Assembly (NCBI GenBank): GCA_035250245.1
Contig: DATFFH010000077.1
Span: 82,471-146,470 of the forward strand
DNA from: Luteimonas_C sp035250245
Lineage (GTDB): Bacteria > Pseudomonadota > Gammaproteobacteria > Xanthomonadales > Xanthomonadaceae
Direction of reading: 5' to 3'
Length of the DNA stretch: 64,000 nt
Shown: positions 17,239 to 27,342 of the stretch, one piece after another
How the letters are laid out: every line of letters begins with the position of its first letter
Position numbering within the stretch: position 1 is the stretch's first letter
Translations under genes and position numbers: made by a program
The notes under the pieces: model-generated
Told to the model about the DNA's origin: nothing
Database searches by the model: none
The model's input: the letters and a program-made list of their open reading frames with translations, nothing else

Positions 17239-17909
17239 AGTCCGCCCTGCTGCTGCACGGCGCCGGCGGCGGCGCCTGGGAATGGAATGTCTGGCGCGGC
17301 GTGCTGCAAGCGCGGGGCATCGAAATCTCAGCTCCGGATCTGCGGCCCGTGCCGGGCGGGCTGTGCTTCACAACATGGTCGGATTATCTGGCTCAGGCGA
17401 AAGAAGCTTTGCGTTCGCTGCCGCGTCCGCGCGCGGCGATCGGCGCCAGCCTGGGCGGCTTGCTGGCTGCGGCGATCGCGGAAGAGGCCGATGCGCTGGT
17501 GCTGATCAATCCGCTGCCGCCTTCGCCGTGGCATGAACGGGTGCCGCAGCGCGTGCGTGCGGACGTGATCCCCTGGCGCAGCGAAGCGCGGTTGTTCTCC
17601 ACGTTGCGCGCTTTGACGGATGCGGATCCTGCCGCCAGGCTATATGCGTTCCGCCGCTGGCGCGACGAAAGCGGCGCGGTCTTGCGCGAGGCGGCCGCCG
17701 GCATCGCCGTAGCCGCGCCGCGGTGCCCGGTGCTGTGCATCGCCTCGCAGAACGACGAGGATGTCCCGGCGGCGGTCACCGCGAGTCTGGCCGAGGCTTG
17801 GCGGGCCGATTCGATCCTGCTGGATTCGGCCGGCCACGTCGGCGCCTTGTTGGGCCGCAGCGCGGCGGATGCGGCCCGGCAGACCGCCGCTTGGCTGTCG
17901 GCCAGGTAA
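17235..17909 (+). CDS. Alpha/beta hydrolase
   Basis: The ATG at 17235 overlaps the LysR stop (ATGA) and gives 224 residues. The alpha/beta hydrolase features are complete: oxyanion-loop L-L-L-H-G-A-G-G-G-A-W-E-W (5-17), nucleophile elbow G-A-S-L-G-G with Ser72, acid near D174/D176 (S-Q-N-D-E-D-V-P) and His201 (S-A-G-H-V-G). There is no signal peptide, so it acts in the cytoplasm on an unknown ester, amide or similar bond. Coupling to the LysR gene and divergence from a TonB receptor raise the possibility that it processes an imported compound, for example an iron chelate ester, but this is speculation. Confidence 0.88.
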   Translation: MKSALLLHGAGGGAWEWNVWRGVLQARGIEISAPDLRPVPGGLCFTTWSDYLAQAKEALRSLPRPRAAIGASLGGLLAAAIAEEADALVLINPLPPSPWHERVPQRVRADVIPWRSEARLFSTLRALTDADPAARLYAFRRWRDESGAVLREAAAGIAVAAPRCPVLCIASQNDEDVPAAVTASLAEAWRADSILLDSAGHVGALLGRSAADAARQTAAWLSAR

Positions 17910-18012
17910 ATCCTGCGCTTCATTGATCGCTGTAATCGGTTTCGATTCAGCACGCCTTTACCGCGCGCGCCCTAGTTTGCGAGCCGCGCCCTTCCGGCGC
18001 CTGGAGCCGAAC

Positions 18013-18723
18013 ATGAAACGCTTTGCCGCTTCGATCCTCGCCCTGGGTTTGGTCGCCGCCGTCGGCACCGCCTCGGCGCAGTCGGGGTACTACTCGCAAT
18101 ACGGTCAGCCGACGGTCGATCGCTACGGCCAGTCGTCGGGTAGCCATTACGACTACGCGCGTGTGCTGCGGGTGGATCCGGTGATCCAGTCCGGCTACGG
18201 CAACACCGGTTACTACGGCAACGACCGCCAGCGCTGCTATACGCGCAACGACGGCTACGTGTACGACGACGGCTACAACCGCGACGGCTATTACGATCGC
18301 GACGGCAACTACCGCCGCAACGACAGTTACTACGGCAACGACGGCTACCGCGGCACCGAAACCGGCCGCACCGTCGCCACGGTGGTCGGCGGCGTGGTCG
18401 GCGCGGTGATCGGCAGCAAGGTCGGCGGCGGCTCCGGGCGTTATGTCGCCTCGGCGCTGGGCACCATGGCCGGCGGCATGGCCGGCCGCGCGATCTACGA
18501 CCAGAACGCGCGCCAGCGTCGCAACGCCAGCGTCACCGTGTGCGATCCGGAGCCCGTGCGCGACGGTTACCGCAACGGCGACTACGGCTACAGCCGGGTC
18601 AACGACGGGCGCGTCGATGGTTACGACGTCACTTACGAATACGGCGGTCGCACCTACACCACCCGCACCGATTATCATCCCGGCGACCGCATCCGGGTAC
18701 GGGTCGACGTCCGCCCGGAATAA
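18013..18723 (+). CDS. Exported glycine-zipper protein with Tyr/Asp/Gly-rich region
   Basis: The ATG at 18013 gives 236 residues with a signal peptide (M-K-R-F-A-A-S-I-L onward, cleavage at A-S-A-Q). Residues about 55-115 form a low-complexity region of Tyr, Asp, Asn, Gly and Arg (D-G-Y, D-R-D-G, G-N-D-G-Y units). A glycine-zipper membrane segment follows (T-V-A-T-V-V-G-G-V-V-G-A-V-I-G-S-K-V-G-G-G) and a second one (A-L-G-T-M-A-G-G-M-A-G), as in the 17-kDa surface antigen/2TM family. The C-terminus (V-T-Y-E-Y-G-G-R-T-Y-T-T) is also family-typical. It is probably an outer-membrane or envelope protein of unknown function. A strong terminator follows 27 bases after the stop. Confidence 0.87.
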   Translation: MKRFAASILALGLVAAVGTASAQSGYYSQYGQPTVDRYGQSSGSHYDYARVLRVDPVIQSGYGNTGYYGNDRQRCYTRNDGYVYDDGYNRDGYYDRDGNYRRNDSYYGNDGYRGTETGRTVATVVGGVVGAVIGSKVGGGSGRYVASALGTMAGGMAGRAIYDQNARQRRNASVTVCDPEPVRDGYRNGDYGYSRVNDGRVDGYDVTYEYGGRTYTTRTDYHPGDRIRVRVDVRPE

Positions 18724-18749
18724 GCGATTCGCTTTGCGTGGGAGAGTGG

Positions 18750-18778
18750 GAAGGGGCCGCGAGGCCCCTTCTCTTTTT
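18750..18778 (+). terminator. Rho-independent terminator
   Basis: A perfect 9-bp stem (GAAGGGGCC, loop GCGA, GGCCCCTTC) followed by TCTTTTTC ends the glycine-zipper transcript. This is the clearest intrinsic terminator in the window. Confidence 0.88.
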
Positions 18779-18859
18779 CCAGCCCGTTTCGCGACGCCGT
18801 TGGCGGCGCAGGCGCCCGACGCGGGTTAGGATCGGACATCGCGAAGCGTCGGGGACGCC

Positions 18860-19735
18860 ATGCAAGACAGCCTGCTGGTCAAGATCGCCCTGCCGATCGC
18901 CATCGCCATCATCATGTGCGGCATCGGCATGACGTTGAGCGGCGGCGACTTCCGCCGGATCGCGCAACGTCCCAAACCGGTGCTGATCGGCATCCTGGGG
19001 CATTACGCGCTGCTGCCGCTGCTCGGTTTCGCGGTGGCCTGGCTATTTCCGATGCCGGCGGAACTGGCGATCGGGCTGGTGCTGGTCGCGGCCTGCCCCA
19101 GCGGGACCACTTCGAACGCGTTGACGTACCTGGCGCGCGGCAACGTCGCCTTGGCGGTGACGCTGACCGTGATCAGCGCACTGGTCACGTTCCTCAGCGT
19201 GCCGCTGCTGGTGAACCTGGCTCTGCAGGTTTTCGGTGGCGAAGCGCGCGAGATCCGCTTGCCTGTCGGGCAGACTGTTTTGCATCTAGCCGCGTTGGTG
19301 CTGGCGCCGGTACTGATCGGCATGGGCGTGCGGCGCTGGGCGCCAATGTTCGCGCAGCGGCTCGAGCCCTGGGTCAGCCGCTTCTCGCTGGCGTTCCTCG
19401 TGCTGTTGATCGTGGCGATCGCGGTGTCCGAGCGCGAGAACTTGCCGGCCTGGTTCGCGCAAATGGGCCCGGCCGCGATGACGCTGTGCTGCGCGGCGAT
19501 CGGCCTGGGTTTCCTGCTCGGCCGCATCAGCGGATTGGCGTTGCGCGATGCGATCACCATCGGTATGGAGGTGGGCGTGCAGAACAGCACGCTCGCAATT
19601 GTGATCGCGCTGACCTTGCTGGAATCGCCGCAAATCGCGCTGCCCGGCGCTGTGTACGGTTTGCTGATGTATTTGCCGGCACTGGCGATGGTGGCGCTGG
19701 GCCGGCGCGCCGTCGCTCGAGCGGAAACCGCTTAG
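18860..19735 (+). CDS. Bile acid:sodium symporter family transporter
   Basis: This 291-residue protein has about nine to ten transmembrane segments and the SBF-family signatures: G-I-G-M-T-L-S near 24 and A-A-C-P-S-G-T-T-S-N-A-L-T-Y near 83-96, the latter forming part of the sodium and substrate site. The second crossover motif is around E-V-G-V-Q-N-S-T-L-A. Bacterial members carry diverse organic anions, and the substrate here is unknown. The terminator before it and the REP after it suggest it is transcribed on its own. Confidence 0.92.
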   Translation: MQDSLLVKIALPIAIAIIMCGIGMTLSGGDFRRIAQRPKPVLIGILGHYALLPLLGFAVAWLFPMPAELAIGLVLVAACPSGTTSNALTYLARGNVALAVTLTVISALVTFLSVPLLVNLALQVFGGEAREIRLPVGQTVLHLAALVLAPVLIGMGVRRWAPMFAQRLEPWVSRFSLAFLVLLIVAIAVSERENLPAWFAQMGPAAMTLCCAAIGLGFLLGRISGLALRDAITIGMEVGVQNSTLAIVIALTLLESPQIALPGAVYGLLMYLPALAMVALGRRAVARAETA

Positions 19736-19750
19736 GTTGATCTGGCTTGT

Positions 19751-19826
19751 GTAGAGCGGAGCTTGCTCCGCTGCTCTTGTTTCGGTTGGAACATTCGAAA
19801 AAGCAGCGGAGCAAGCTCCGCTCTAC
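19751..19826. repeat. REP family B inverted pair
   Basis: Arms GTAGAGCGGAGCTTGCTCCG (from 19751) and the inverted copy ending at 19826 form a long hairpin with about a 28-base loop. The element lies between the SBF transporter and the amidohydrolase. Confidence 0.9.
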
Positions 19827-19899
19827 ACGAGCATCGGCTGAAGTTGCCGGGAGTCCGTGTCCACCGCATAGTAGATAGAGTTCTGTCAGGAATGCCGCA

Positions 19900-21561
19900 A
19901 TGCGTCGATTGATTCTGATCTTGGCAACGTGCCTCCCGCTCGCGCTCCCCGCCGCTGAAATTCATGTGCTGACCGCGGCGCGCATCCGCACTTCGGATCC
20001 GCAGCAATCCACTGCCGAAGCGATGGCATGGGACGATGCGGGCCGCATCCTGGCCGTGGGCGACGCGAAAACACTGCTGGCGCGCTACCCGAAGGCGATA
20101 CGCATCGACGCGGGCAAGGCCACCGTGATTCCCGGGCTGATCGACGCGCACGCGCACCTGATGGGCTTGGGCTACGCCTTGATCCGGGCCGATCTGGTCG
20201 GCACGCAAGACAAGGCGGACATCCTGCGGCGTCTGCGCGAATACGAAAAAAACCTGCCCGCCGGCGCTTGGCTGCTGGGTGGCGGCTGGGACCAGAACGA
20301 CTGGCACGACAACCGCTTTCCGACTGCAGCCGATCTGGACGCCGCCTTCCCGGATCGCCCGGTATGGCTGGAACGCGTCGACGGCCACGCCGGCTGGGCC
20401 AATACGGCGGCGCTGCGCGCGGTCGAAAAACAATCCGGCAAATCCTTAAAAGGCGATTGGCAGCCCGACGGCGGCCGCATCGTGCGCCAGGACGGCGCGC
20501 CAACCGGCGTCTTCGTCGATGGCGCAATGGATCTGGTCAATGCCGTCGTCCCGGCGCCCGACGCCGAAACCCGCGAAAAGGCGCTGCGTCTCGCCTTGGA
20601 AGCCACTGCCCGCAACGGCCTCACCGGCGTTCACGACATGGGCACTTCGCGCGAAGACCTGGCGCTGTTCCGCCGCTTCGCGGACGAAGGCAAGCTGACG
20701 CTGCGCGTCGACGCGTACGCCGACGGCGATCGCGCCGCGCTCGCCGATCTGTGCGCGAACGGCCTGTACCGCCACGCCTCCGGTCGCGTGGAGATGCGCG
20801 GCGTCAAGCTATACATGGACGGCGCGCTCGGCAGCCGCGGCGCGGCTTTGCTTGCCGACTACAGCGACGAAGCGGGCAATCGTGGTTTGCTGGTCACTTC
20901 GCCCGAGGCTTACGAAACGGCGGTGCGCAAAGCCAAGCGCTGCGGCGTGCAAGTGGCCACGCACGCGATCGGCGATCGCGGCAACCGGCTCGTGCTGGAT
21001 ACCTACCAGCGCGTGCTCGGCGACGATGCGAAATCGGACCATCGCTGGCGCGTCGAACACGCGCAGATCATGTCGCTGGACGACATCGCACGCTTCGCAC
21101 CGCTCGGCGTGATCGCATCCATGCAGCCCACGCACGCCACGTCCGACATGCCCTGGGCCGAGCAGCGCGTCGGCAAGGACAGGATCGCGGGCGCTTATGC
21201 CTGGCGTCGGTTCCTCGACTCGGGTGCGCGTCTCGCGCTGGGCTCCGACTTTCCGGTCGAATCGGTCGATCCGCGCCTGGGCTTGTACGCGGCCGCGACG
21301 CGGCAGGACCGTGCAGGCCAGCCGCCCGGCGGTTGGCTGGCCGATCAGAAACTGACCGCGGCCGAAGCCTTGCGCGGTTTCACCGCGGATGCGGCCTATG
21401 CCGGCAAGGACGAGGGCTCGGTCGGCAAACTCGCGGCCGGCTTGCGCGCCGATTTCGTGATCGTGGAAAAGGACCCGCTGACGATGCCGGTATCGGAATT
21501 GGACGACTTGAAGATCAGGTCGACCTGGATCGACGGCAAGGCGGTTTACCAGGCGAAATGA
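19900..21561 (+). CDS. Exported YtcJ-like metal-dependent amidohydrolase
   Basis: The 553-residue protein has a signal peptide (M-R-R-L-I-L-I-L-A-T-C-L-P-L-A-L-P-A-A), so it is likely periplasmic. The amidohydrolase metal set is visible: D-A-H-A-H (about 82-86) at the first strand, the Lys candidate in M-R-G-V-K-L-Y-M-D-G (about 306), T-H-A-I-G-D (about 350), V-E-H-A-Q (about 386) and G-S-D-F-P-V-E (about 448). The order and the G-G-W-D-Q near 128 identify the YtcJ/DUF family-3 group, whose members hydrolyse N-acyl amino acids, formamides or similar compounds. The exact substrate is unknown. REP families B and C flank the gene. Confidence 0.92.
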   Translation: MRRLILILATCLPLALPAAEIHVLTAARIRTSDPQQSTAEAMAWDDAGRILAVGDAKTLLARYPKAIRIDAGKATVIPGLIDAHAHLMGLGYALIRADLVGTQDKADILRRLREYEKNLPAGAWLLGGGWDQNDWHDNRFPTAADLDAAFPDRPVWLERVDGHAGWANTAALRAVEKQSGKSLKGDWQPDGGRIVRQDGAPTGVFVDGAMDLVNAVVPAPDAETREKALRLALEATARNGLTGVHDMGTSREDLALFRRFADEGKLTLRVDAYADGDRAALADLCANGLYRHASGRVEMRGVKLYMDGALGSRGAALLADYSDEAGNRGLLVTSPEAYETAVRKAKRCGVQVATHAIGDRGNRLVLDTYQRVLGDDAKSDHRWRVEHAQIMSLDDIARFAPLGVIASMQPTHATSDMPWAEQRVGKDRIAGAYAWRRFLDSGARLALGSDFPVESVDPRLGLYAAATRQDRAGQPPGGWLADQKLTAAEALRGFTADAAYAGKDEGSVGKLAAGLRADFVIVEKDPLTMPVSELDDLKIRSTWIDGKAVYQAK

Positions 21562-21574
21562 CGCCCCGCTTTTT

Positions 21575-21666
21575 GTAGGAGCGGCTTTAGCCGCGAGCTC
21601 TTTCCTTCAAATCGCGACATTGCGGCGATTTGAGAGAAGAAGCTCGCGGCTAAAGCCGCTCCTACG
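21575..21666. repeat. REP family C inverted pair
   Basis: Arms GTAGGAGCGGCTTTAGCCGC at 21575 and the inverted copy ending at 21666 enclose a central region that is itself palindromic (TCAAATCGC ... GCGATTTGA). This GTAGGAGCGGC type is widespread in high-GC gammaproteobacteria. It is the only copy in the window. Confidence 0.9.
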
Positions 21667-21676
21667 AAAAACCAAA

Positions 21677-21701
21677 GCAGCGGAGCAAGCTCCGCTCTAC
21701 A
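21677..21701. repeat. REP family B, single arm
   Basis: A single inverted family B arm lies 10 bases after the family C pair and 13 bases before the end of the PhzF gene. No partner is seen nearby. Confidence 0.85.
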
Positions 21702-21714
21702 AAAGCGGTGGCGG

Positions 21715-22590
21715 TCACCAATCGATGTGGCCGCTCACCACGGTCACCACGCGTCCGCCCGACCACACCTGGCCGTCGTCGTCGACCTGCAATTCGATGA
21801 TCGCGTCGTGGCCCACTTCTCGGCCCTGGCTGATGCGGTAGAAGCCCGTGTCGCCGGGCAGCGCGTCTTGCGAGGCGAGCCATGCGGCCAGCGTGGCGTT
21901 GGCCGCGCCGGAGGCGGCGTCTTCGAATTGCGCCGGCGCGCCGACCCAGGCGCGTACGGCCAGGTAGTAGACCGGGTCGTCGCTGCGCGCGAACACGCAC
22001 AGCCCCATGCTCTCGGTGTCCTGGGCCAGGGTTCCGATCGCTGGCCAATTCGGCGCAGCGCTGCGCAGCGCTGCTTCGTCGCGCAACTCGGCCAGCCACC
22101 AGCGGCGTCCGCCGTCCATCAGCGCGGGCGGCAATGCGCCTAGCGGCAGACCTGTCAGGACATCGTGCAGGCGCGGATCGGCCGGGGAAGCGGTTTCCAG
22201 CACGCGTGCTTTCGGCGTGCGCACGGCGATGGTCCGCTTGCGGCCTTCGCCCGATACCCGCAACGGCAGTTTGCCGGCGATGCCGTCCTGCACCAGCAAG
22301 CCATCGCGCGGCACGGCCAGCCCGGCTTCCAGCACGGCATGCGCCGTGCCCACGCTCGGATGCCCGGCGAAGGGCACTTCGCGGCGCGGACTGAAGATCC
22401 GGATCCGGTAGTCGCTGTCGGCCGACGTCGCCGGGAACACGAAAGTCGTTTCGGGCAGGCGCGTCCAGCGCGCGATGGCTTGCATGGCGTCGTCGTCGAG
22501 GCCGTCGGCGTCCAATACCACCGCCAGCGGGTTGCCGGCGCCGGGGCGGTCGGCGAATACGTCGAGTTGCAGGTAGCGGCGTGCGGGCAT
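21715..22590 (-). CDS. PhzF-family isomerase-like protein
   Basis: The ATG at 22590 gives 291 residues and a normal family start (R-Y-L-Q-L-D-V-F-A-D-R-P-G-A-G-N-P-L-A-V-V). The PhzF fold signatures are all present: catalytic Glu47 in R-L-P-E-T-T-F-V, the F-A-G-H-P-S-V-G-T-A-H loop (about 95), and F-E-D-A-A-S-G-A-A-N near 230. PhzF itself isomerises dihydro-hydroxyanthranilate in phenazine synthesis, but no other phz gene is present. This is more likely one of the many PhzF homologues of unknown substrate. It is divergent from lysAC with 99 bases between them. Confidence 0.92.
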   Translation of the reverse strand: MPARRYLQLDVFADRPGAGNPLAVVLDADGLDDDAMQAIARWTRLPETTFVFPATSADSDYRIRIFSPRREVPFAGHPSVGTAHAVLEAGLAVPRDGLLVQDGIAGKLPLRVSGEGRKRTIAVRTPKARVLETASPADPRLHDVLTGLPLGALPPALMDGGRRWWLAELRDEAALRSAAPNWPAIGTLAQDTESMGLCVFARSDDPVYYLAVRAWVGAPAQFEDAASGAANATLAAWLASQDALPGDTGFYRISQGREVGHDAIIELQVDDDGQVWSGGRVVTVVSGHIDW

Positions 22591-22639
22591 GCGGGGTTCC
22601 GGTCTCGTCTGGGCGAGGCGCTGCTGGGTGGGTCCGCGT

Positions 22640-22680
22640 TCGATTAGAATCGAGCGTTCGCGCCCGCTGTCCGGGCGAAC
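22640..22680 (+). promoter_or_regulatory. Candidate lysAC control region: palindrome over a -10 box, then a leader hairpin
   Basis: TAGAAT (22645-22650) is a plausible -10 box 39 bases before the lysAC start. It lies inside a perfect 14-bp palindrome TCGATT-AG-AATCGA (22640-22653). A hairpin with arms GTTCG/GCCC and GGGC/GAAC follows at 22656-22680, directly before the start codon. No good -35 box is visible. The palindrome may be an operator, and the hairpin may affect translation. Confidence 0.4.
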
Positions 22681-22689
22681 TCCCATTCT

Positions 22690-25305
22690 ATGTCTTCCCA
22701 CATCTCTTCCGATCGTTGGATCGTGCTCAAGTTCGGCGGCACTTCGGTGTCGCGTCGCCACCGCTGGGACACCATCGGCCGGCTGGCGAAACGCCGCGCG
22801 GAAGACAAAGGCGCCCGCGTCCTGGTGGTTGTGTCCGCGTTGTCGGGCGTGACTAACGAACTGCAGGCGATCGCCAACGGCGCCGACGACACTGCCGCGC
22901 GGATCGCGGCCCTGGTCGAGCGGCACCGGGCGTTCGCGCAGGAATTGGAGCTGGATCCCGACACGGTCTTGGGCGCCGGACTGGCCGCGCTGCAGGCTTT
23001 GCCCGCGGATGGGCGCGCTGCGTCGCGGCCGCTGGATTGGCAGGCCGAAGTGCTGGCGCAGGGCGAATTGCTGTCTTCCAAGCTCGGCGAGGCCTACTTG
23101 CGAGCCTCCGGGCTCGACATCCAATGGACCGACGCACGGGATTGGCTCGAAGCCGTTTCGCTGCCCAACGCCAGCGTCTGGTCGCAGCGCCTGTCGGTGA
23201 ATTGCCGCAGCGAATCCGACCCGGCCATGCGCGAGCGCTTCGGCGCATTGCCGACCCGCCTGCTGATCACCCAAGGCTTCATGGCGCGCCACGCCGACGG
23301 CGGCACCGCCATCCTCGGCCGCGGCGGCACGGACACCACGGCCGCGTACTTCGGCGCGCTGCTCGGTGCGCAGCGGGTCGAGATCTGGACCGACGTGCCC
23401 GGCATGTTCAGCGCCAATCCACGCGAAGTGCCCGAGGCGCGCCTGCTGACTCGGCTGGATTACGCCGAAGCGCAGGAAATCGCCACCACCGGCGCCAAAG
23501 TGCTGCATCCGCGTTCGATCAAGCCCTGTCGCGACGGCGGCGTGCCGATGGCCATTCTCGATACCGAGAATCCGGATCTGCCCGGCACCAGCATCGACGG
23601 CGCCGCGCTCACCGTGCCGGGCGTCAAGGCGATCAGCCGCCGCAACGGCATCGTATTGGTGTCGATGGAAAGCATCGGCATGTGGCAGCAGGTCGGCTTC
23701 CTGGCCGACGTGTTCGAACGCTTCAAGCGCCACGGCCTGTCGGTGGACTTGATCGGATCGTCCGAAACCAACGTCACCGTGTCGCTGGACCCCAGCGAAA
23801 ACCTGGTCAGCACCGACGTGCTGGCGAAACTTTCGGCGGACCTGGCCGAAATCTGCCGGGTCAAGGTGATCGCCCCCTGCGCGGCGATCACCCTGGTCGG
23901 CCGCGGCATGCGCTCGCTGCTGCACAAGCTGTCCGACATCTGGGCCGCGTTCGGCAAGGAGCGCGTGCATCTGATTTCGCAGTCGTCGAACGATCTCAAC
24001 CTGACTTTCGTGATCGACGAGGCCGATGCCGACGGCCTGCTGCCGCACCTGCACGCCGAGCTGATCCGCGGCGGCGCGATGCCGGTGCAGGATGCGACCG
24101 TGTTCGGCCCCAGCTGGCGCGACATCTTCCAAGGTCCGGCCGCGCCGGCGCCGGTACCGTGGTGGCATGCGCGGCGCGAACGCCTGCTGCGCATCGCGGA
24201 CGCGGCCACGCCGCGCTACGCCTACGACCTGTCCGTCGTGCGCGAACGCGCGCGTGCGCTGAACGCGGTCGACGCGATCGACCGGCGCTTCTTCGCACTG
24301 AAGGCCAATCCGCATCCGGACATCCTGCGCACGCTGTACGCGGAAGGCTTTGGATTGGAATGCGTTTCGCAGGCAGAGCTGGACCATGTGTTCGCCACGG
24401 TGCCCGGGATCGATTCGTCGCGCGTGCTGTTTACGCCCAGCTTCGCGCCGCGCGGCGAGTATGAAGCCGCGTTCGCGCTCGGCGTCACGGTCACACTCGA
24501 CAACGTCGAAGCGTTGCGCAACTGGCCGGAAGTCTTCCGCGGCCGCAACCTGTGGGTGCGGCTGGACCTGGGCCGCGGCGAGGGCCATCACGCCAAGGTC
24601 AAGACCGGCGGCACCGCGTCGAAATTCGGCCTGCCGTTGGCGGCGCTGGACAAGTTCGTCGCTGCCGCGCGCGCCATCGACGCGCGCATCGTCGGCGTAC
24701 ATGCGCATCTGGGCAGCGGGGTGGATTTGCCCAAACATTGGCAACAGGTCTATGCCGAACTGGCCGGATTGGCCGACGGCATCGGCACGGTCGAGACCAT
24801 CGACATCGGCGGCGGATTGCCGATTCCGTACAAGCCGGACGCGGTCGCGTTCGACGTCGCCGCCTGGGCGCAGGGTCTGGCCGAGATCAAGGCGGCGTAT
24901 CCGCGCTACCGGCTCGCGATCGAGCCAGGGCGTTACATGGTCGCCGAATCGGGCGTGCTGCTGCTGCGCGTGACCCAGGTCGTGGAAAAGGACGGCGTGC
25001 GTCGCGTCGGCGGCGATGCGGGCATGAATGCTTTGATGCGGCCGGCGCTGTACGAGGCTTATCACGGCATCCACAACCTGTCGCGGCTGGACGATGCGCG
25101 CAAGGTCGCGTTCGACGTGGTCGGGCCGATCTGCGAATCCGGCGACGTGCTCGGCCACGCGCGCTGGCTGCCCGAGGCCACGGCCGAAGGCGACGTGCTG
25201 CTCGTGTCGGATGCCGGCGCTTACGGTTTCGTGATGGCCAATCGCTACAACCTGCGCGAGTTGCCGCAGGAAATCGCCTTCGATGGTGAGCGCGATGACG
25301 CCTAA
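22690..25305 (+). CDS. lysAC: Bifunctional aspartate kinase / diaminopimelate decarboxylase
   Basis: This 871-residue fusion joins the first and last enzymes of the aspartate to lysine pathway. Residues about 1-455 are an aspartokinase (K-F-G-G-T-S-V at 14-20, G-F-M-A-R-H, G-R-G-G-T-D-T-T near 216, G-A-K-V-L-H-P near 270) with a C-terminal ACT region likely to bind lysine. Residues about 490-871 are a PLP-dependent DAP decarboxylase: Lys538 in F-F-A-L-K-A-N-P-H is the cofactor lysine, followed by H-L-G-S-G, G-G-G-L-P-I-P, E-P-G-R-Y, and C815-E-S-G-D. The fusion is known in Xanthomonadales. It overlaps the next gene, starting a four-gene coupled cluster with murL and murD2. Meso-DAP and lysine flux are therefore linked to cell-wall assembly. 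Confidence 0.96.
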   Translation: MSSHISSDRWIVLKFGGTSVSRRHRWDTIGRLAKRRAEDKGARVLVVVSALSGVTNELQAIANGADDTAARIAALVERHRAFAQELELDPDTVLGAGLAALQALPADGRAASRPLDWQAEVLAQGELLSSKLGEAYLRASGLDIQWTDARDWLEAVSLPNASVWSQRLSVNCRSESDPAMRERFGALPTRLLITQGFMARHADGGTAILGRGGTDTTAAYFGALLGAQRVEIWTDVPGMFSANPREVPEARLLTRLDYAEAQEIATTGAKVLHPRSIKPCRDGGVPMAILDTENPDLPGTSIDGAALTVPGVKAISRRNGIVLVSMESIGMWQQVGFLADVFERFKRHGLSVDLIGSSETNVTVSLDPSENLVSTDVLAKLSADLAEICRVKVIAPCAAITLVGRGMRSLLHKLSDIWAAFGKERVHLISQSSNDLNLTFVIDEADADGLLPHLHAELIRGGAMPVQDATVFGPSWRDIFQGPAAPAPVPWWHARRERLLRIADAATPRYAYDLSVVRERARALNAVDAIDRRFFALKANPHPDILRTLYAEGFGLECVSQAELDHVFATVPGIDSSRVLFTPSFAPRGEYEAAFALGVTVTLDNVEALRNWPEVFRGRNLWVRLDLGRGEGHHAKVKTGGTASKFGLPLAALDKFVAAARAIDARIVGVHAHLGSGVDLPKHWQQVYAELAGLADGIGTVETIDIGGGLPIPYKPDAVAFDVAAWAQGLAEIKAAYPRYRLAIEPGRYMVAESGVLLLRVTQVVEKDGVRRVGGDAGMNALMRPALYEAYHGIHNLSRLDDARKVAFDVVGPICESGDVLGHARWLPEATAEGDVLLVSDAGAYGFVMANRYNLRELPQEIAFDGERDDA

Positions 25306-25788
25306 GGCCGGGTTGGTCGCGGCTTGCGGCATGACGGCGGCGGTCTTCGTCGTCGTCGCCTACGTCGCGATCGGCGTGCTCAGCGGCGCGCCGTGGTCGG
25401 ACTGGCCTACGAACGCGCGCTCGGCGCTGGGCATTGCGCCGGCCGCGGCTTTGACCGCCGCCACGGCGGCTTGGTTGGTGGTGGGTTGGCGCGAAGGCGT
25501 CGATCTGCAGCGCAAATGGACCGCGCTCGGCATGGCGGTCAAGACAGTGGGATTGGCCTTCCTGATGTTCCCGGTGTTCGTATTGCTGGCCTTGGTCGTG
25601 GCGGAGGTGCTGGATCAGGCTTTCGCTACGGAGCCGGGCACGTTCCGCGAAGCCTGGGTGTGGATGCCGTCGATCGCCGTCTACGCCCTCATTTTCGGCC
25701 TGATGTTCGGCGCTTTTCCTGCGCTGGCGGCCGCTACTCTTTTTTGTCGCCGTTATCTGCGGCTGACGGCAACCGGACTTAAAACGCA

Positions 25789-25792
<4 letters not shown>
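25283..25792 (+). CDS. Four-helix membrane protein in the lysAC-murL cluster
   Basis: This 169-residue protein begins inside the end of lysAC (ATG at 25283, or 25295 four codons later) and its stop overlaps the murL start (ATGA at 25789-25792). It has about four hydrophobic segments (around 10-33, 48-67, 83-108 and 128-155) and a basic C-terminus (F-C-R-R-Y-L-R-L). I do not recognise the family. Overlap at both ends means it is translated together with LysAC and MurL, so a link to the peptidoglycan precursor pathway at the membrane is plausible but unproven. Confidence 0.82.

Positions 25793-27322
<1,530 letters not shown>

Positions 27323-27342
<20 letters not shown>

Noticed and set aside
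21715..22590. A phenazine biosynthesis locus
   Set aside because: Only a PhzF homologue is present. No phzA, B, D, E or G gene lies nearby, and PhzF-like proteins are widespread outside phenazine producers.
22591..22689. Lysine riboswitch upstream of lysAC
   Set aside because: The 99-base gap is too short for a lysine riboswitch, and the visible structures are a palindrome and a single hairpin.
22591..25332. A long minus-strand open frame opposite lysAC, continuous with the PhzF gene
   Set aside because: PhzF has a normal family start at 22590. The extension is an antisense frame kept open by high GC and codon bias of lysAC.
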